This document shows positions 9,279 to 20,882 of a stretch of 64,000 nucleotides of DNA, piece after piece. The position numbers and the translations under genes are program-made. The DNA lies in contig CM064530.1 in NCBI GenBank assembly GCA_032716605.1, forward strand, positions 6,348,086 through 6,412,085. Direction: 5' to 3'. The notes under the pieces were generated by a model. That model was not told the origin of the DNA, searched no databases, and saw only the letters and a list, made by a program, of their open reading frames with translations. Position 1 is the stretch's first letter; each line of letters opens with the position of its first letter. This DNA comes from Paralithodes platypus (taxonomy: Eukaryota > Arthropoda > Malacostraca > Decapoda > Lithodidae).

Positions 9279-12200
9279 GTACGGTATGCTGCTGCCCCAC
9301 CATAGTCGTTTCTCCCTCGTGTTTAGCCCCATTAGTTTTTATATTTTAAGACATTTGGCCCATTAATTTGGCGATTTCAACACCCTTCGCTCCATTTTGT
9401 TGTCGTGCCGTTTAGGTGACGATTTTTTCCTGGCGAGCGATAGCAAGGCTGAATTATAAGATGAACTGGTATTTTTACCGAAAAATGTACAAATATATCT
9501 TGAAGGGTGATTTAGGGAGCATTTTTTAATCTGAAATGTTTAAATCTTGATGGAGGTGTAGCCCAGAAAGTAAAAAATAAATGAATGAACAAATCAATAG
9601 ACCAAAAAATACCCCCTACCCCCTTTAAGTTTATAGATCTACAGTTGTCCATTGGGTGACTACTTGAGCAGTCTCGAGGAACTACTGTACAATGTACATC
9701 CATGATAGCATAAATCAGCTTGTGTACTCGCCTGGTAGGGCTGCCAATTAGACGCGCCAGGATCAGGTGGCCTAGTTTGGAAAATGTCACTCTAGTCAAG
9801 ACAACCAGGTTTTATATTACTGTAATTGCACAGTGGTGACTATTGTCTATTTTTTCCAGCTGAGGGTTAGTTAGTTAGGCTATGCAGAGCAGATTAACCA
9901 GACCACTGAGCTACATACAGAACTCTCATAGGTCTGGCTCCAGCTGAGGGTAAATTGCCATGTTACTAGCTTGGTTACTCAGCTATTATGTAGATTTAAT
10001 CAAATAAGTTGTAAATTATGAAAACTTGGCATTAATACAACGCAGAGACATAGTACTGTATAGTAGTTTCATATTAATACAACGCAGAGACATAGTACTG
10101 TATAGTAGTTTCATATTAATACAACACAGAGACATAGTACTGTATAGTAGTTTCATATTAATACAACACAGAGACATAGTACTGTATAGTAGTTTCATAT
10201 TAATACAACACAGAGACATAGTACTGTAGAGTAGTTTCATATTAATACAACACAGAGACATAGTACTGTATAGTAGTTTCATATTAATACAACACAGAGA
10301 CATAGTACTGTAGAGTAGTTTCATATTTTTCCATTAAGTATTGAGAACTCAGTTGCCAAGGAATTCAGTTTACCATCAACAGACTACAGTTAATTTTATG
10401 GATATAGTGTACTAATTGACCCACCACATAGGCCTATAAGTTGGCCAATCCATCCTAATACTTTTACTCTATGTGCCGCAGGTGTCTGAGATCCGCACCT
10501 GTATGAACACTCGGCTGACCTCGCTGGAGACCAAGGTGTCGGTGTTGGTGCAGACTTGTAACAGGATCTCCTCCAAGCTTGATACGCTCGAGAGGCAAGC
10601 AGGGAAACAACCTGACCAGAATGTGTGAGTACCGGTACCTTACTAGGGACCTTGGTGACCCTGGTCTCTGGGTCTTCTCCTGGGTGACCTAGATGTGTGT
10701 GAATTTGTATTTTGTTTTTGTGTGTTCATTGTTTTCTGTTGTGTTGTCCCTATTCGGGCTCTGTCTTGAGTCGGCCATCCCCAGAAAATAAAAATAGGAA
10801 AAGTCGGGAATGGGCCTGAGTAAATACATACATACAAATACCTTATTCATTAATTTACCAATTTGTGAGACTAGTTGTAGTAGTAGTACCGGTACGGTAG
10901 CTAATGAAATACTGTAGTTTACCCAGACCACTGAGTCTGAAGAGACTCTTACATAGCTGGCTGAGAGTAGTTATACAGTACAGTACTTCATTAATTTTAC
11001 TTCAATTGGTGATGGCAAAGATATGTGGGCATGTTATTGTTTACTTGAATCTTGGCTCTATTTTGATGCAGGTGCATTTATAATTATTTATGATTTCATC
11101 ATCCATTCAGGGTAAACAATAAACACTAGCTTCTGTACAGTATATCATTAAGGTTACCAAACAAATGAAATTAAATATAAATTTGTAAATGTAAATAAAA
11201 TGGATATAAACATCACTTAAGATCATTTATATCATATTCAAAACTAGGCAATTATAACCGTTATTGTTTTTGTTTTCAGTCCAATGGAGATGGCAATTGA
11301 AATGGGTAGCGCTCCAATCATCGTACAGGACTCTGACAGCAGCCACCACATGAACATTATATCACTGAACTCAGAGGAGGAGTTCCCCCACGGGTCCTGG
11401 CTTGGGGACCCCACACACCCCACACTCAGGGTCCGCTGTCCCATCACACCACAGTAGGTTCAAGGTGGAATAGATAGATTTATTAACCCTTACAGTACCA
11501 GCTACGTCTTTTTGTATTATATTTCAGCTGCATTTAAACAATTTTATGAAGCTTAGAAAGGATATATGGTAGCTAAAATATAATGCGACAGGTCTTGCTC
11601 ACGGCCGTATTATGCACCCGTTTGCGGTGCTCTTGTTATTTTTTGCTAACATTAGACAATTTGATTAAGTTAAAATGTAAAACTTGCAAACAAAGTCAAA
11701 CCAAAACTGGGACAAAGACAATATAAAGTCAAAACAACATATCAAAATCGCTATGTGGAAACAACGCTTACTAAAATAAAATTTATGAAATGAAAGAACA
11801 CAATCAACCACATAGGGTGTACATTACTACATGAGCAAGTTAATCTGGTTAGAAAATACCTTTCTTAGTCAAGAGGTGATACAAATAGATACCGTAGTAA
11901 GACTTGTCTATCTGCCAGGAACTTGTTACACATCAACTCGACCTGCATCACAGCTGAGAAGATGGCCCTCACTCTGCTGGACTATCTCTTCACCAAGGAA
12001 GAGCTTGCCACATCTAACCTCTCTGGCAGAAGTGAGTCAAGTTTATTTGGTTTTACACTAGAATGTGTGTTTATTAATGTTCAATATCTAACCTCTCTGT
12101 TGTAGTTTAAATGCTTTGATTTACAGCACATGGCAGAAAAGTACGTACTGTAAGATTGGTTGTTTTGACCCTACTAGATCAGAGGCCTGCCAGCACCCCA

Positions 12201-15200
12201 GTAGGCCCTTCACTAGTGGTCTAGAGAGAGTCCACCATATCAGCTGCAGGGATAGTTCAGCAGACCAGTAACACTATTTTTATGATCACTTCTGTTCATC
12301 TGTTCTGTGTATGGCCACCCTCATTAAGGGGAGTAAGGCGTCCAGCAATAGATAGATAGATAGATCTGTTCATTGGTCATTCCCTCCTCAGGTCGATGGA
12401 ACAAGCGTCAACTGGACCCTCTGATGATTTTCGGTATCCGGTGCCACCTGCAGTACAAGTTTAACCTGACGTCCAAAATTTGGCACAAGATCTGTCAGAA
12501 CATGGACTCCAAGTGTCGGTCAGGTTGGAAGAGACGCATCAGAGGAATGGTCACGACGCCCAAATCCACCAGGGTACATCATTATTTTCCTGTATATTTA
12601 TTTTGACAGTTTATGCTGCGGGCCGTGGCATGGTCGGTAGCGCGTCTGACTGATCAAAGGATCAGCAGTTCGATCCCACATCATGCCATTGGTAGACGTC
12701 TAGAGTTTGGACACTGAGGTCTAGCGATTAATGGCAAATGTTCAGTAGAGTCCCTGTAACAAGGGCACGCCCTAGCCATGTAAACCAAGGGAGTGTATGC
12801 CGTTAGAAACTGTACCGTAACTCAAAGTTTGCTGTTAATTTATACAAATTAAGGTACTGTACAGTATTTAATTAAAATGTAAAACTTGCAAACAAAGTCA
12901 AACCAAAACTGGGACAAAGACAATATCAAGTCAAAACAACATATCAAAATAAATGATTCCATAGCTAGTAAATGTATTTCAGTTATTCAGGTGGTGATCA
13001 GGAATGCCTAATGTGATTCCATTGCTCTTAGGAAGGCATTTGACAGAAACTCCCAAAAAAGAATACTCTTACAACAAGATTTCAAACCTACCCCATTAAG
13101 AATTCTCTGCCCTTGGACAGGGCCTGTAGGTTCATTCAACCCCACCTCCAGTTGACCACCATTTTGAAATATGAAGTGGGCCTTGACCCTTGGGTCATTA
13201 AAGTAAAGTAATTAATTAGTCATTAGCCAATCATTATTATCTGTAAATATCTGGCGCAATGCATAAGGTGTTGATATTCGGTGTGAGCGTCCTGGGTTCG
13301 AATCCACGGACTGCCACATGCGTTTGTAATATTTCATTAATCGATTTTTTGGAGTAGAGTTGGTTGTTGGATAGAACATAATAATAGACTTAACACTTGT
13401 GGGTTATTACGATATTATGTTTAATTTTTATTGAGGATTTTGCTTGATTTGACCATTTTCGAGCAATATATTTTAGTAGTAGTCGTTCCCTTGGCTGCCT
13501 GGCCGAACAGCCCCGATATATTTTAGTTTGTCTCCTAGGCTAACAAAAAAATGCATACCCATACTTCCTTCAAACTAAAAAGTGCTTACCCAGACCCCCT
13601 TCAAGTTAAATGTGTACATTAATTGATAGAAAAATATCCCGGCCAAAGGCCTATTTCTTTTAAATTACAGGCTACAGTGGATGTATGGTTAGGGTAAATA
13701 TCAAGAGAGAGTTTCATGGAATGCCTCCCTCGACTTTGAGCAGACTTACGCTAAAGCTGTTTGAGTGCGTCTCTTCCCCTTCAGATGCCACTCAAAACAT
13801 AAATTATAATGTAAAACTTGCAAAATAAACAAACCAAAACAGGGACAGCACAATATATAGACCAAAGAACTTATAAAAATCACAAAAAAGGCCTAAACAT
13901 TCCAGGGCGTTCCTCGGGGTGCAGGGGTTAACATGCTCAGGTTACGGACACCTCGGCTAGTTTATGATGTTATGTATTAAAGTTCTTGGTGGCTTTTAAG
14001 GGCAAGCAGCTTATGTATTAATGTGATACAATTCTCTTCCAGGCCCCCCAAATAGGACACACGTCATCGGTGCGCAAGGATCCGGGAGTGACGGAGGACA
14101 TATCTTTTGACTTTGACTCCTTGCATAACTCTAACTTGGACCTTAGTGATGTTAAGGTTAGTTTTTGCATTATTATTTCTCTTTCTTACTCATCTTAGAC
14201 TAAAACTTAAATCTCGGTACCGTAATGCTAATCTTAGGTGATATTTTCTTTTGTGTGTGCTCTTTCATACTCACTCAGTTTCCTATCTTATCTTTTCCTT
14301 TTTCCTTTCATTTTTTATCCTCTGCACACTTCTCTTCTTGTTTAATATGCATACAGTCAGCCAAGTTTATACTGCATCTCAAAGTTTATTCCTGTCTCCT
14401 TGAAAGAAAAAAAATTAACTGTGTAAATTATTTATCTAGGGCTCTGTCTCAAGTCAGCCACCCCCAGCTATGGGGTATATATACATACATACATACATAC
14501 TAATGAATGTATATACTGTACATACATACTAATGTATGTATATACTGTACATACATACATACAGTACTTATTAAAATGTAAAACTTGCAAACTAAACAAA
14601 CCAAAATTGGGACAAGGACAATATAAAGTCAAATTAAATTATCAAAATCGCTATGTGGAAACAACGCTTACTAAAATGAAAATTATTAAATAAAAGAACA
14701 CAATCCACCACATAGGGTGTACATTACTACATGAGCAAGTTAATCTGTTTCCCAAGCAAACTAAGGTTAAGGTTTTAAGGTTACGATACACCCAAAATAA
14801 CTAGAAATAATTATACGCTACTCGGGTAAACTCCTATTCATTCAGTCCGACTTTGTCACATATAAATTTATTTGAGCTAGCCTACAAATACTTTCTTTGT
14901 TATACCGTTCATTTGCAATTGGGTTAGAGCACAAATTGTAGTACCAGCACTGATGTATCGTATGTTTTCCTGGTACAGTATTGTGTATGCGATATAAATA
15001 GCAAAAGTACCGGCATTAATTTTATTGTATATGTCATGATTATAGGTCACACGTCAAGGTTAATGGAAAAAAAAGTACCGCTATCGCTACTAGCGGTACT
15101 TTAAGTATACGGTACCGCTACCACCGATATTAATCTAAATTTAACTACTGTAGTACCGCTTGCCCACCTTTTCCTATCCTTAATCTTGTCTCATATCTTT

Positions 15201-18200
15201 CTTGGCCTACTTATTGACTGCCTTCCCTCCACTTTCATTGTTTTATTATGAACATAGTGCAGCTGCATAATGCTTCTACCAATCTTCATGCCAATTTGAA
15301 TTATTAAACCTAATGTTACTATCAAAATGGCCATATAACGTTAATTTCTCTTCTGTATCCCAGGTAATCACACAGTCGCCAACCTGTGAGCTTCGTATCC
15401 TGAGTGCTACCTCGGACCAGATCTCCCAGCTGCAGGACACTCAGGAGATTATTCTGTCTGAGGAGCAGATTCTCTCACAACCCTCAGTGAGTCTGATATA
15501 TAAGTCTTTTGTAGATAATTATTGAGAAGTTAAGTTACATTAGGTAGTGCACCTCACCCATGCCTTGCTTCTGGTGTCAAGTCAAGGCAATATTGTTTTG
15601 GGACTGGATCGAGTGTGACAAGGAATACGGAAACATTTGAATGAAGTCACATTGTTTTGGTAATGTAATCACTTTCATGGGCATAAAGGCAAATCTAATG
15701 TATAACTTTTACTTTGTATATCTCATAATAATGACTAAAATAGTGTCTATCTGTTGATCTATTTACCCATCTTTATCCATCTAACCATCCACATCTCTCC
15801 CACCCCCCAATACATACATGTACATGAGCATATACATATACATACAGTAGCCTACAATATATAATTATATACACACACACATACATACCGTAAGAGAGAG
15901 AGAGATAGACAGACGGACACAAACATGATAGATAGAGGGTAAAGTTACATGTAATAAGTCTCTAGTTCCATGCAAGTATAGAACCACCCCAAATGCCCCA
16001 AGGCAGCTCCTCTGGGCAAGAGCAGCCATTCCAAAGACTAGATTTGGCGGTCTGGTGTCCCGGAGCTACCATGAGGCTGAAGTGGACCTAATAGAATTAA
16101 CTGTAGCCCAGACTAGCATCATTCCCCTTTTAGTCGCACCCTACGACACACAGTGGACACTACGTATCCCCATAAGTTCTTCAATTCGGCTATTGCACGT
16201 TTATAGTTGCACCAAATTGATCCGATAGCCGAGCGTTGACTGTAGGTCATATTCTTATAATCCTCTAACACATGGGTAGAGGTCCTCCTATCCACCAAGG
16301 GGGTTTTTGTTTTTTCACTGGGGGTGAATAGTCATTCGTTTGGCAGACTGCCTCAATTTTAAAGGTCTTGGTGTTAGGTTTTTATTGATATTTGTCATTA
16401 ACTTTGTTAGCAAACCCTTATCCACTTGATAACTCTTCTCCAGATTGCATTTCCCTGCCTCCCATAGAGGGTGCAGCCCAAATTATAATGTAAAACTTGC
16501 AAAATAAACAAACTAAATCCTGCTCCATTTTCTTAAACCTCACCTGTAGGGAGGTGGGATTTCAGATACTTCTTTAATACACCAGACCCATTGGCTGTAG
16601 CAAAATTCTTGGAATTTTATTAGTGTATCTTCTACAAAGGGAATCTTATATGCTATCAAATACAGGGGACTGGGGGAGTGCTGGAGGGACCTTGGTGACC
16701 CTGGTCTCTGGGTCTTTTCTGGGTGACCTAGATGTGTGTCAATTTGTATTTTGTTTTTGTGTGTTCAGTGTTTTCTGTTGTGTTGTCCCTATTTGGGCTC
16801 TGTCTTGAGTCGGCCACCCCCAGAAAAAAAAGGAAAAGTGAGGAATGGGCCTGAGTACATAAAAAATACATACATAACATTTTAAGACTGAGTGTTCCAC
16901 ACATACGTGCAGTTTCAGTCTCTTTTCCTAACGGCGGCGTTCCAGGCAACCCTGTTAACCTGACAAGCGCGAAATAGACCTAGGGGCTAGGGTAGTTATT
17001 TGTGCATTTCTAGCCTTGGATTCTGACAGAATTCGTTATATTTACAATATAGAGCATTATTTGTTTTCGGTATGCTTTTATTTTACATATATGATGTATA
17101 TATGAACCTTCAAGAGTGCTAAAATAAGTGGGAAAAGCATTTGGGTGGTGAAAAACGAAGATATTGGCCACCGGTAAAATCATCAGGCGAGAGAGAGCCA
17201 CAGGCAACCCTCCTCTCTCGCTGTCTGTGAGGTAAACAGACGAGCGGGGCGGTGTGGGCCGGTGTCTGGGTTACATAACGATCTTTTCTGCAACCCACTT
17301 ATGCTACATTATCGCGGGAGAGAAAAATAACCGATACAATGAGTGATAATAAGAGGAAAAATAGGTGATAATTGAGGAGGGGAGGGAGGGGGGAATAAGG
17401 AGGGGAGGGGGGTGGGAGAGATTTACATGGATGAGTACTGGAGGGGAATTATCTCACCTAGAGACAAATTCCTTTGTTTTGATAGGCCCTTTTTTTTTTT
17501 GGAAGTCTTTTTTTATGGTCTTGCTTCCGTGAGGCCTATCGCGTTCCCTATAGGAAGCCTTCCGTGAGGCCTATCGCGCTTGCCGGGTTAAGGGCTGCTT
17601 CACTTGTCAAGTTCTTGAATTTGAGATCGGCACGTATAGTCCGGTCCCAGGTCTTCCTCGGTCCAACCCCTTGGTGCAGCTCCCTCCACAATCACAGGCC
17701 TGCATTTTTTCACCCAATTTTGTTCATCCATTCTCTCCACATGTCCATACCATCCCAGTCTACTTGTACGCATCACCTCGCTAATACTCTTTATACCTAA
17801 ACGTCTCCTCAGCTCAACATTTGTTATTCTGTCCTGTAGCCTACATACATACAACTTGTAATTTGTGCTTGTAATTAGGGTTGTGTGTGAGAGGCATCTG
17901 CCTTGCGTGGGACAATCGGCTTTCTGCAGACTCCCATTTTCTTATGTTCTAACTCATCTTGACTCTTGCAGGGTGAGAAGAGCATCCTGATCAGCAACTC
18001 ATCCGGTGTGTCTATGAACGGGGGGGAAGTACTGAGTGGGGAGGAGCTGGAAACCCTGACCTCTTCTTCCTCTTCCACCATGGACCACCATCACCACCAG
18101 GTGGACCACCACCACACCATCACCCTCAAGACTGAACCGGACCTGGCCATACTGGACCAGCACGGGATATTGGCCACCAGGGACTCGGAAACAGACGATT

Positions 18201-18202
18201 GA
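9174..18202 (+). CDS. BANP: BANP/SMAR1-type BEN-domain nuclear protein (8 coding exons)
   Basis: Exons 9174-9278, 10482-10624, 11280-11453, 11919-12031, 12392-12573, 14043-14156, 15364-15486 and 17972-18202 join in frame (1185 nt, 394 residues). Every intron is GT-AG. Residues 36-75 look like a heptad coiled coil. About 100-140 hold the ISLNSEEEFPHGSWLGD block and 141-240 the BEN domain (EKMALTLLDYLF; RQLDPLMIFGIRCHLQYKF; SKCRSGWKRR). These blocks match vertebrate BANP closely, so orthology is likely rather than just BEN membership. BANP is a nuclear protein that binds promoter and matrix-attachment DNA through its BEN domain. The C-terminus is acidic with a His-rich patch and a sumoylation-like LKTE site. 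The first Met at 9174 is chosen by alignment length; the frame stays open up to the acceptor at 9136/9137, so a further upstream exon is likely. Introns are full of transposons. Confidence 0.92.
9340..9590 (+). mobile_element. MITE fragment (hairpin/TTAA family) in BANP intron 1
   Basis: Contains tttggcgatttcaacaccct, the ttaggtgacgattttttcc/tggcgagcga block and ttgatggaggt, the family order. The two ends are degraded. Confidence 0.5.
10030..10327. repeat. 42-bp minisatellite, about 7 copies
   Basis: The unit attaatacaacacagagaca/tagtactgtatagtagtttc repeats about seven times with single-base variants (cgcag/cacag; tatag/tagag). A unit divisible by three keeps frames open on both strands, so those frames are not genes. 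The sequence following the array recurs near a single unit at 57865-57990. Confidence 0.95.
10482..10624 (+). CDS. BANP: BANP coding exon 2 (coiled coil)
   Basis: Acceptor gtgccgcag, donor GT|gtgagt. Encodes VSEIRTCMNTRLTSLETKVS and on to the KLDTLERQ heptads, corresponding to the N-terminal coiled coil of BANP. Leaves two bases of a split Val codon. Confidence 0.9.
10640..10845 (+). mobile_element. Retroelement 3' segment with (CATA)n tail
   Basis: Carries ggaccttggtgaccctggtc, gttttctgttgtgttgtccc and gggctctgtcttgagtcggc, then ccccagaaaataaaa, tgggcctgagtaaatac and a catacatac tail. Near-identical copies: 16683-16880 and 19868-20035. Shorter ones: 14440-14505, 24640-24775 and 33165-33245 (-). 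Confidence 0.7.
11280..11453 (+). CDS. BANP: BANP coding exon 3 (pre-BEN block)
   Basis: Acceptor tgttttcag, donor CA|gtaggt. Encodes PMEMAIEMG... to NIISLNSEEEFPHGSWLGDP and RVRCPITP, one of the best conserved BANP blocks. Confidence 0.92.
11466..11580 (+). mobile_element. Fragment of TTAA/TAGACGATTTTAT MITE family
   Basis: Starts ttaacccttacagtaccagc and continues acgtctttttgtattatatt and gaagcttagaaaggat, matching the left half of the family (compare 46645-46865 and 47286-47467). Confidence 0.6.
11655..11850 (+). mobile_element. Dispersed repeat, 'TGTAAAACTTGCA' family
   Basis: Longest matching copy together with 14570-14750: aaaatgtaaaacttgcaaac, caatataaagtcaaaacaac, tcgctatgtggaaacaacgc and catgagcaagttaatctgg are shared. 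Confidence 0.65.
11919..12031 (+). CDS. BANP: BANP coding exon 4 (BEN domain, first half)
   Basis: Acceptor tatctgccag, donor A|gtgagt. Encodes NLLHINSTCITAEKMALTLL then DYLFTKEELATSNLSGR. Confidence 0.92.
12180..12365 (+). mobile_element. Retroelement 3' end with (ATAG)n tail in BANP intron 4
   Basis: Ends ggccaccctcattaagggga ... ggcgtccagcaatagatagatag, the reverse complement of the start of the copies at 2694 and 18310. It lies 26 bp upstream of BANP exon 5. Confidence 0.55.
12392..12573 (+). CDS. BANP: BANP coding exon 5 (BEN domain, second half)
   Basis: Acceptor ccctcctcag, donor AGG|gtacat. Encodes RWNKRQLDPLMIFGIRCHLQ then WHKICQNMDSKCRSGWKRR, the basic C-terminal half of the BEN domain that contacts DNA in the family. 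Confidence 0.93.
12610..12800 (+). mobile_element. tRNA-derived SINE in BANP intron 5
   Basis: A-box-like ggccgtggcatggtcggtag and B-box-like agcagttcgatcccac, followed by a body with ccctgtaacaagggcacgcc related to 2158-2300. Confidence 0.5.
13240..13345 (+). mobile_element. tRNA-like SINE head
   Basis: Contains gtgagcgtcctgggttcgaatccacgg (split B-box context) and the family-typical continuation cacatg..tttcatta, as at 52845-52990. Confidence 0.45.
14043..14156 (+). CDS. BANP: BANP coding exon 6
   Basis: Acceptor ctcttccag, donor AAG|gttagt, phase 0 at both ends (38 codons). Encodes APQIGHTSSVRKDPGVTEDI then an acidic segment DFDSLHNSNLDLSDVK. Confidence 0.82.
14570..14750 (+). mobile_element. 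Dispersed repeat, 'TGTAAAACTTGCA' family
   Basis: Same blocks as 11655-11850. Smaller pieces sit at 12865-12955, 13800-13880 and 16484-16515. Confidence 0.6.
15364..15486 (+). CDS. BANP: BANP coding exon 7
   Basis: Acceptor tgtatcccag, donor TCA|gtgagt, phase 0 (41 codons). Gln/Glu-rich: TSDQISQLQDTQEIILSEEQ. No domain recognised. Confidence 0.8.
15740..16190 (+). mobile_element. Dispersed retroelement fragment, copy 2
   Basis: Homologous in order to 5180-5490, with CA-rich stretches between the two conserved parts. Non-coding. Confidence 0.55.
16683..16880 (+). mobile_element. Retroelement 3' segment, copy of 10640-10845
   Basis: Same sequence with few substitutions, ending in a short catacata tail. 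Confidence 0.7.
17590..17855 (-). pseudogene. LINE ORF C-terminal fragment in BANP intron 7
   Basis: The reverse strand reads LQDRITNVELRRRLGIKSIS, EVMRTSRLGWYGHVERMDEQ, NWVKKCRPVIVEGAAPRG and ends at the DLG/DYT stretch. It is nearly identical to 20230-20480 and is a known LINE C-terminal pattern (SRL.W.GHVERMD). No reverse-transcriptase core is attached. Confidence 0.8.
17972..18202 (+). CDS. BANP: BANP terminal coding exon 8
   Basis: Acceptor gactcttgcag; 76 codons plus TGA. Contains a Ser run, His clusters (DHHHHQVDHHH), the LKTEPD sumoylation-type site and the acidic end RDSETDD. Partial copies of this exon lie at 18640-18702 and 22188-22239. Confidence 0.85.
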   Translation, partial: GEKSILISNSSGVSMNGGEVLSGEELETLTSSSSSTMDHHHHQVDHHHTITLKTEPDLAILDQHGILATRDSETDD

Positions 18203-18309
18203 GGTGTTGTTGATGGGTTGTTTTAGTACAGGGAGTTGATGATACTCTTGGCCAGGAACATTTTAAGGTCGATAATTGAGAGGGCCTTTTTCTGATTTTA
18301 TGTTCAATT

Positions 18310-18500
18310 ATAGGGCTATCTATCTATTGCTGGACGCCTTACTCCCCTTGATGAGGGTGGCCCCCAGAACACAGAAGGCCCCCTAGCGGACTTATTCCCT
18401 GTAAGAGGGACACCCCGAGCCAGTTAACTGAAGGATTTACAGGATTGACCACTCAATTTAGGATCCGTCCGACTCCGAGGCCCTCTTTGTATGTAATTAT
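18310..18500 (-). mobile_element. Retroelement 3' end just downstream of BANP
   Basis: Begins ctatctatctattgctggacgcc and continues agccagttaactgaagg and aatttaggatccgtcc, matching 2694-2890. It lies about 110 bp past the BANP stop, possibly in its 3' UTR. Confidence 0.6.
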
Positions 18501-18639
18501 AGGGCTACCAATTTTGTTTATTTTTTTTTTTATTTTTATTATTCATTGATTAAAATGTCTACTTGGGAGCAATGATGAGGAGAATCGATAACCTTAGCTT
18601 GATTGCAGGTTTTTGTATGTTTATCTAGCAAACCTAATC

Positions 18640-18702
18640 TCCTCTACCACTATGGACAATCACACCAATACACTCAAGACCGCTTTGGACCTGGCATACT
18701 GA
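18640..18702 (+). pseudogene. Partial copy of BANP exon 8 (first)
   Basis: ctcctctaccac..tatggacaatcacac...cactcaagaccgctttggacctggcatactg aligns with the exon 8 segment from the Ser/His codons to DLAIL, with an internal deletion and substitutions. The frame is broken. Confidence 0.6.
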
Positions 18703-18778
18703 TGGTGGTGTAATGGTTTAGGTCCTTATGTTCTGGGTGTGGTGTCCCGAATTTGAATCCCGGGGGGACTATATACTT
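18703..18778 (+). mobile_element. tRNA-derived SINE, 5' part (split)
   Basis: ggtggtgtaatggtttaggt ... gggtgtggtgtcccgaat ... gaatcccggggggac is the A/B-box head of the SINE seen complete at 43668-43830. Its 3' part resumes at 19650, after the LINE insertion 18779-19649. Confidence 0.75.
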
Positions 18779-19649
18779 CTATCTATCTATTGCCTGACGC
18801 CATGATCCCCGAAGGGGTGGCCACGAATGAACCGCCCCCATGCACCTCTGTCCTCAGTCAGTCGACGCCCCTCCCCCCAACCAGCACCGCCTTCGTTCAT
18901 GTACTTCCTCACTCCATCCTTTTACCTCTCATTCGGTCTACCTCTCCCTCTCTGTCCCTCCACCTCGCTCTCGTACACCCTCTTAGTCATTCTCTAGCTT
19001 TCCATACGTTCCATATGGCCGAACCATCTCAAGTTGTTCCTTTTCACACTTTCCAGCACATCTACCTCCACACCACACCTCCTTCTTACTTCCTCATTAG
19101 TCTGTCTATCCCTCCATGTAACTCCGCACGCACTCCTTAAGTAATTCATTTCCACTGCTCTCACTCTTGGTCTGAGTCTCTCAACCAACGTCCATGCTTC
19201 GCTTCCGTAAGTCAGTGTCGGGATTACCACACTGTCATGCAAGGACTTCTTCACTTCCATACTGACCACCCTATATCTTGTTACTGCTTTTAGCATTCCT
19301 ACAACCCTCTTCCCCTGTTGTACCCTCTCCCGAACTTCTTCATCCATAGTCCCATCTTTACTCAACACACTGCCCAGATACTTAAAAGAGGTGACGATCT
19401 CCATAGCCTGACCATTCAGCTTCACCTCACACTCTGTGCCTTCACCCCTTTCAAAGACCATAACCTTGCTCTTCCCCGCATTTACCTTCAAATTCCGTTT
19501 TTCGCACACTGTTCCAAACTCATTTACCAGACCCTGCAACTCCCATTCATTATCACTCATCAGAACTGTATCATCCGCAAACAGCAGTATAGGTAGCTTC
19601 CACTCAATTCCCTCCCTTTTCAGCGATACACCAACATCCACTGCTCTTG
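18779..19649 (-). pseudogene. 5'-truncated LINE with reverse-transcriptase remnant
   Basis: The reverse strand encodes 215 residues at 18994-19641: LLFADDTVLMSDNEWELQGL (the RT catalytic FADD motif), NLKVNAGKSKVMVFERG, FKYLGSVLSKDG, SGSEAWTL-like and NNLRWFGHMERMES. The 3' end DHG-type tail and tatctatctattg microsatellite are at 18779. The N-terminal RT part and endonuclease are missing. It is inserted in a SINE. Confidence 0.85.
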
Positions 19650-19745
19650 ATAGTATATGCTTTCATTAGTTTATTCAAGTACATTGGGGTTTGTAATGGA
19701 TGATTAATGTTAAGAACGGGGCGTTACTTATTTATACTGAACCAA
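19650..19745 (+). mobile_element. tRNA-derived SINE, 3' part (split)
   Basis: tatatgctttcattagttta, aagtacattggggtttgtaa and taatgttaagaacggggcgt continue the SINE interrupted at 18778. The same order is uninterrupted at 43740-43825 and 40600-40690. Confidence 0.75.
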
Positions 19746-19867
19746 CCAGGATACAGGGTCGCTAGGGATTCACATACTGGTTATTGAGGCAGTTTGGTAA
19801 TAAACAAATTGTTGGTAGGGGTGTATGGAAATAATGACTATAAAAGCAGGATAGGGATTTAATTTTT

Positions 19868-20035
19868 TATTTGTATTTGTATTTTATTTTTGTGTGTTCA
19901 TTGTTTTCTGTTGTGTTGTCCCTATTCGGGCTCTGTCTTGAGTCGGCCACCCCCAGAATAAAAAAAGGAAAAGGAAAAGGTGGGAATGGGCCTGAGTAAA
20001 TACGTACATACATTTATTAATTTTGTATTCTTTCA
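19868..20035 (+). mobile_element. Retroelement 3' segment, copy of 10640-10845
   Basis: Contains gttttctgttgtgttgtccc and ggctctgtcttgagtcggcc, then gaaaaggtgggaatgggcct and the tacgtacata tail. Confidence 0.65.
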
Positions 20036-20127
20036 TAATCAAATGAATCTAACTTCCTTTTTTAGCTTCATGGACCATACATACCAATTTTAGTTTGTTT
20101 AGTTTGCAAGTTTTACATTTTAATTAA

Positions 20128-20825
20128 TACATACATACAATTTTAAGACTGAGTGTTCCACACATAAGTGCAGTTTCAGTCTGTTGTCCTAATGGCGGTA
20201 TTCCAGACAACCCTGTAAAGGGCTGCTTCACTTGTCAAGTTCTTGGATTTGAGATCGGCGCGTATAGTCCGATCCCAGGTCTTCCTCGGTCCACCCCTTG
20301 GTGCAGCTCCCTCCACAATCACAGACCTGCATTTTTTCACCCAATTTTGTTCATCCATTCTCTCCACATGTCCATACCATCCCAGTCTACTTGTACGCAT
20401 CACCTCGCTAATACTCTTTATACCTAAACGTCTCCTCGGCTCAACATTTGTTATTCTATCCTGTAGGCTGGCCCCACAAATCCATCTCACCATTCTCATC
20501 TCATTACGCTCCATTCTGTTGACATCCTTTCTTTCGTGGCTCCTAGGTTATATATATAATGAATTGCCTTTATCAATTAGACAGCTGAACTCCATAGACT
20601 CTTTAAAAAAACAGTTGAAAACCTTTCTCTTCTGTAGGAGTTATGATCTTGCAAGTGGCACAGTGACAGGTCGTTACAGACTCTAACTGCTGCCATGTTA
20701 AATAATTGTTGTTGCTTGAACTACAGGTGAACTGCACCACACTTCTCTTGATTGTGGTGCACTGAGTTATGAGCGCTAGTGAATTCCTCTGGAAGAACTG
20801 GCGCTTACGAGAAATAAAAGACCAG

Positions 20826-20882
<57 letters not shown>

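Noticed and set aside
10016..10324. Repetitive open frames on both strands (about 100 and 67 codons)
   Set aside because: They come from the 42-bp tandem repeat, whose length is divisible by three.
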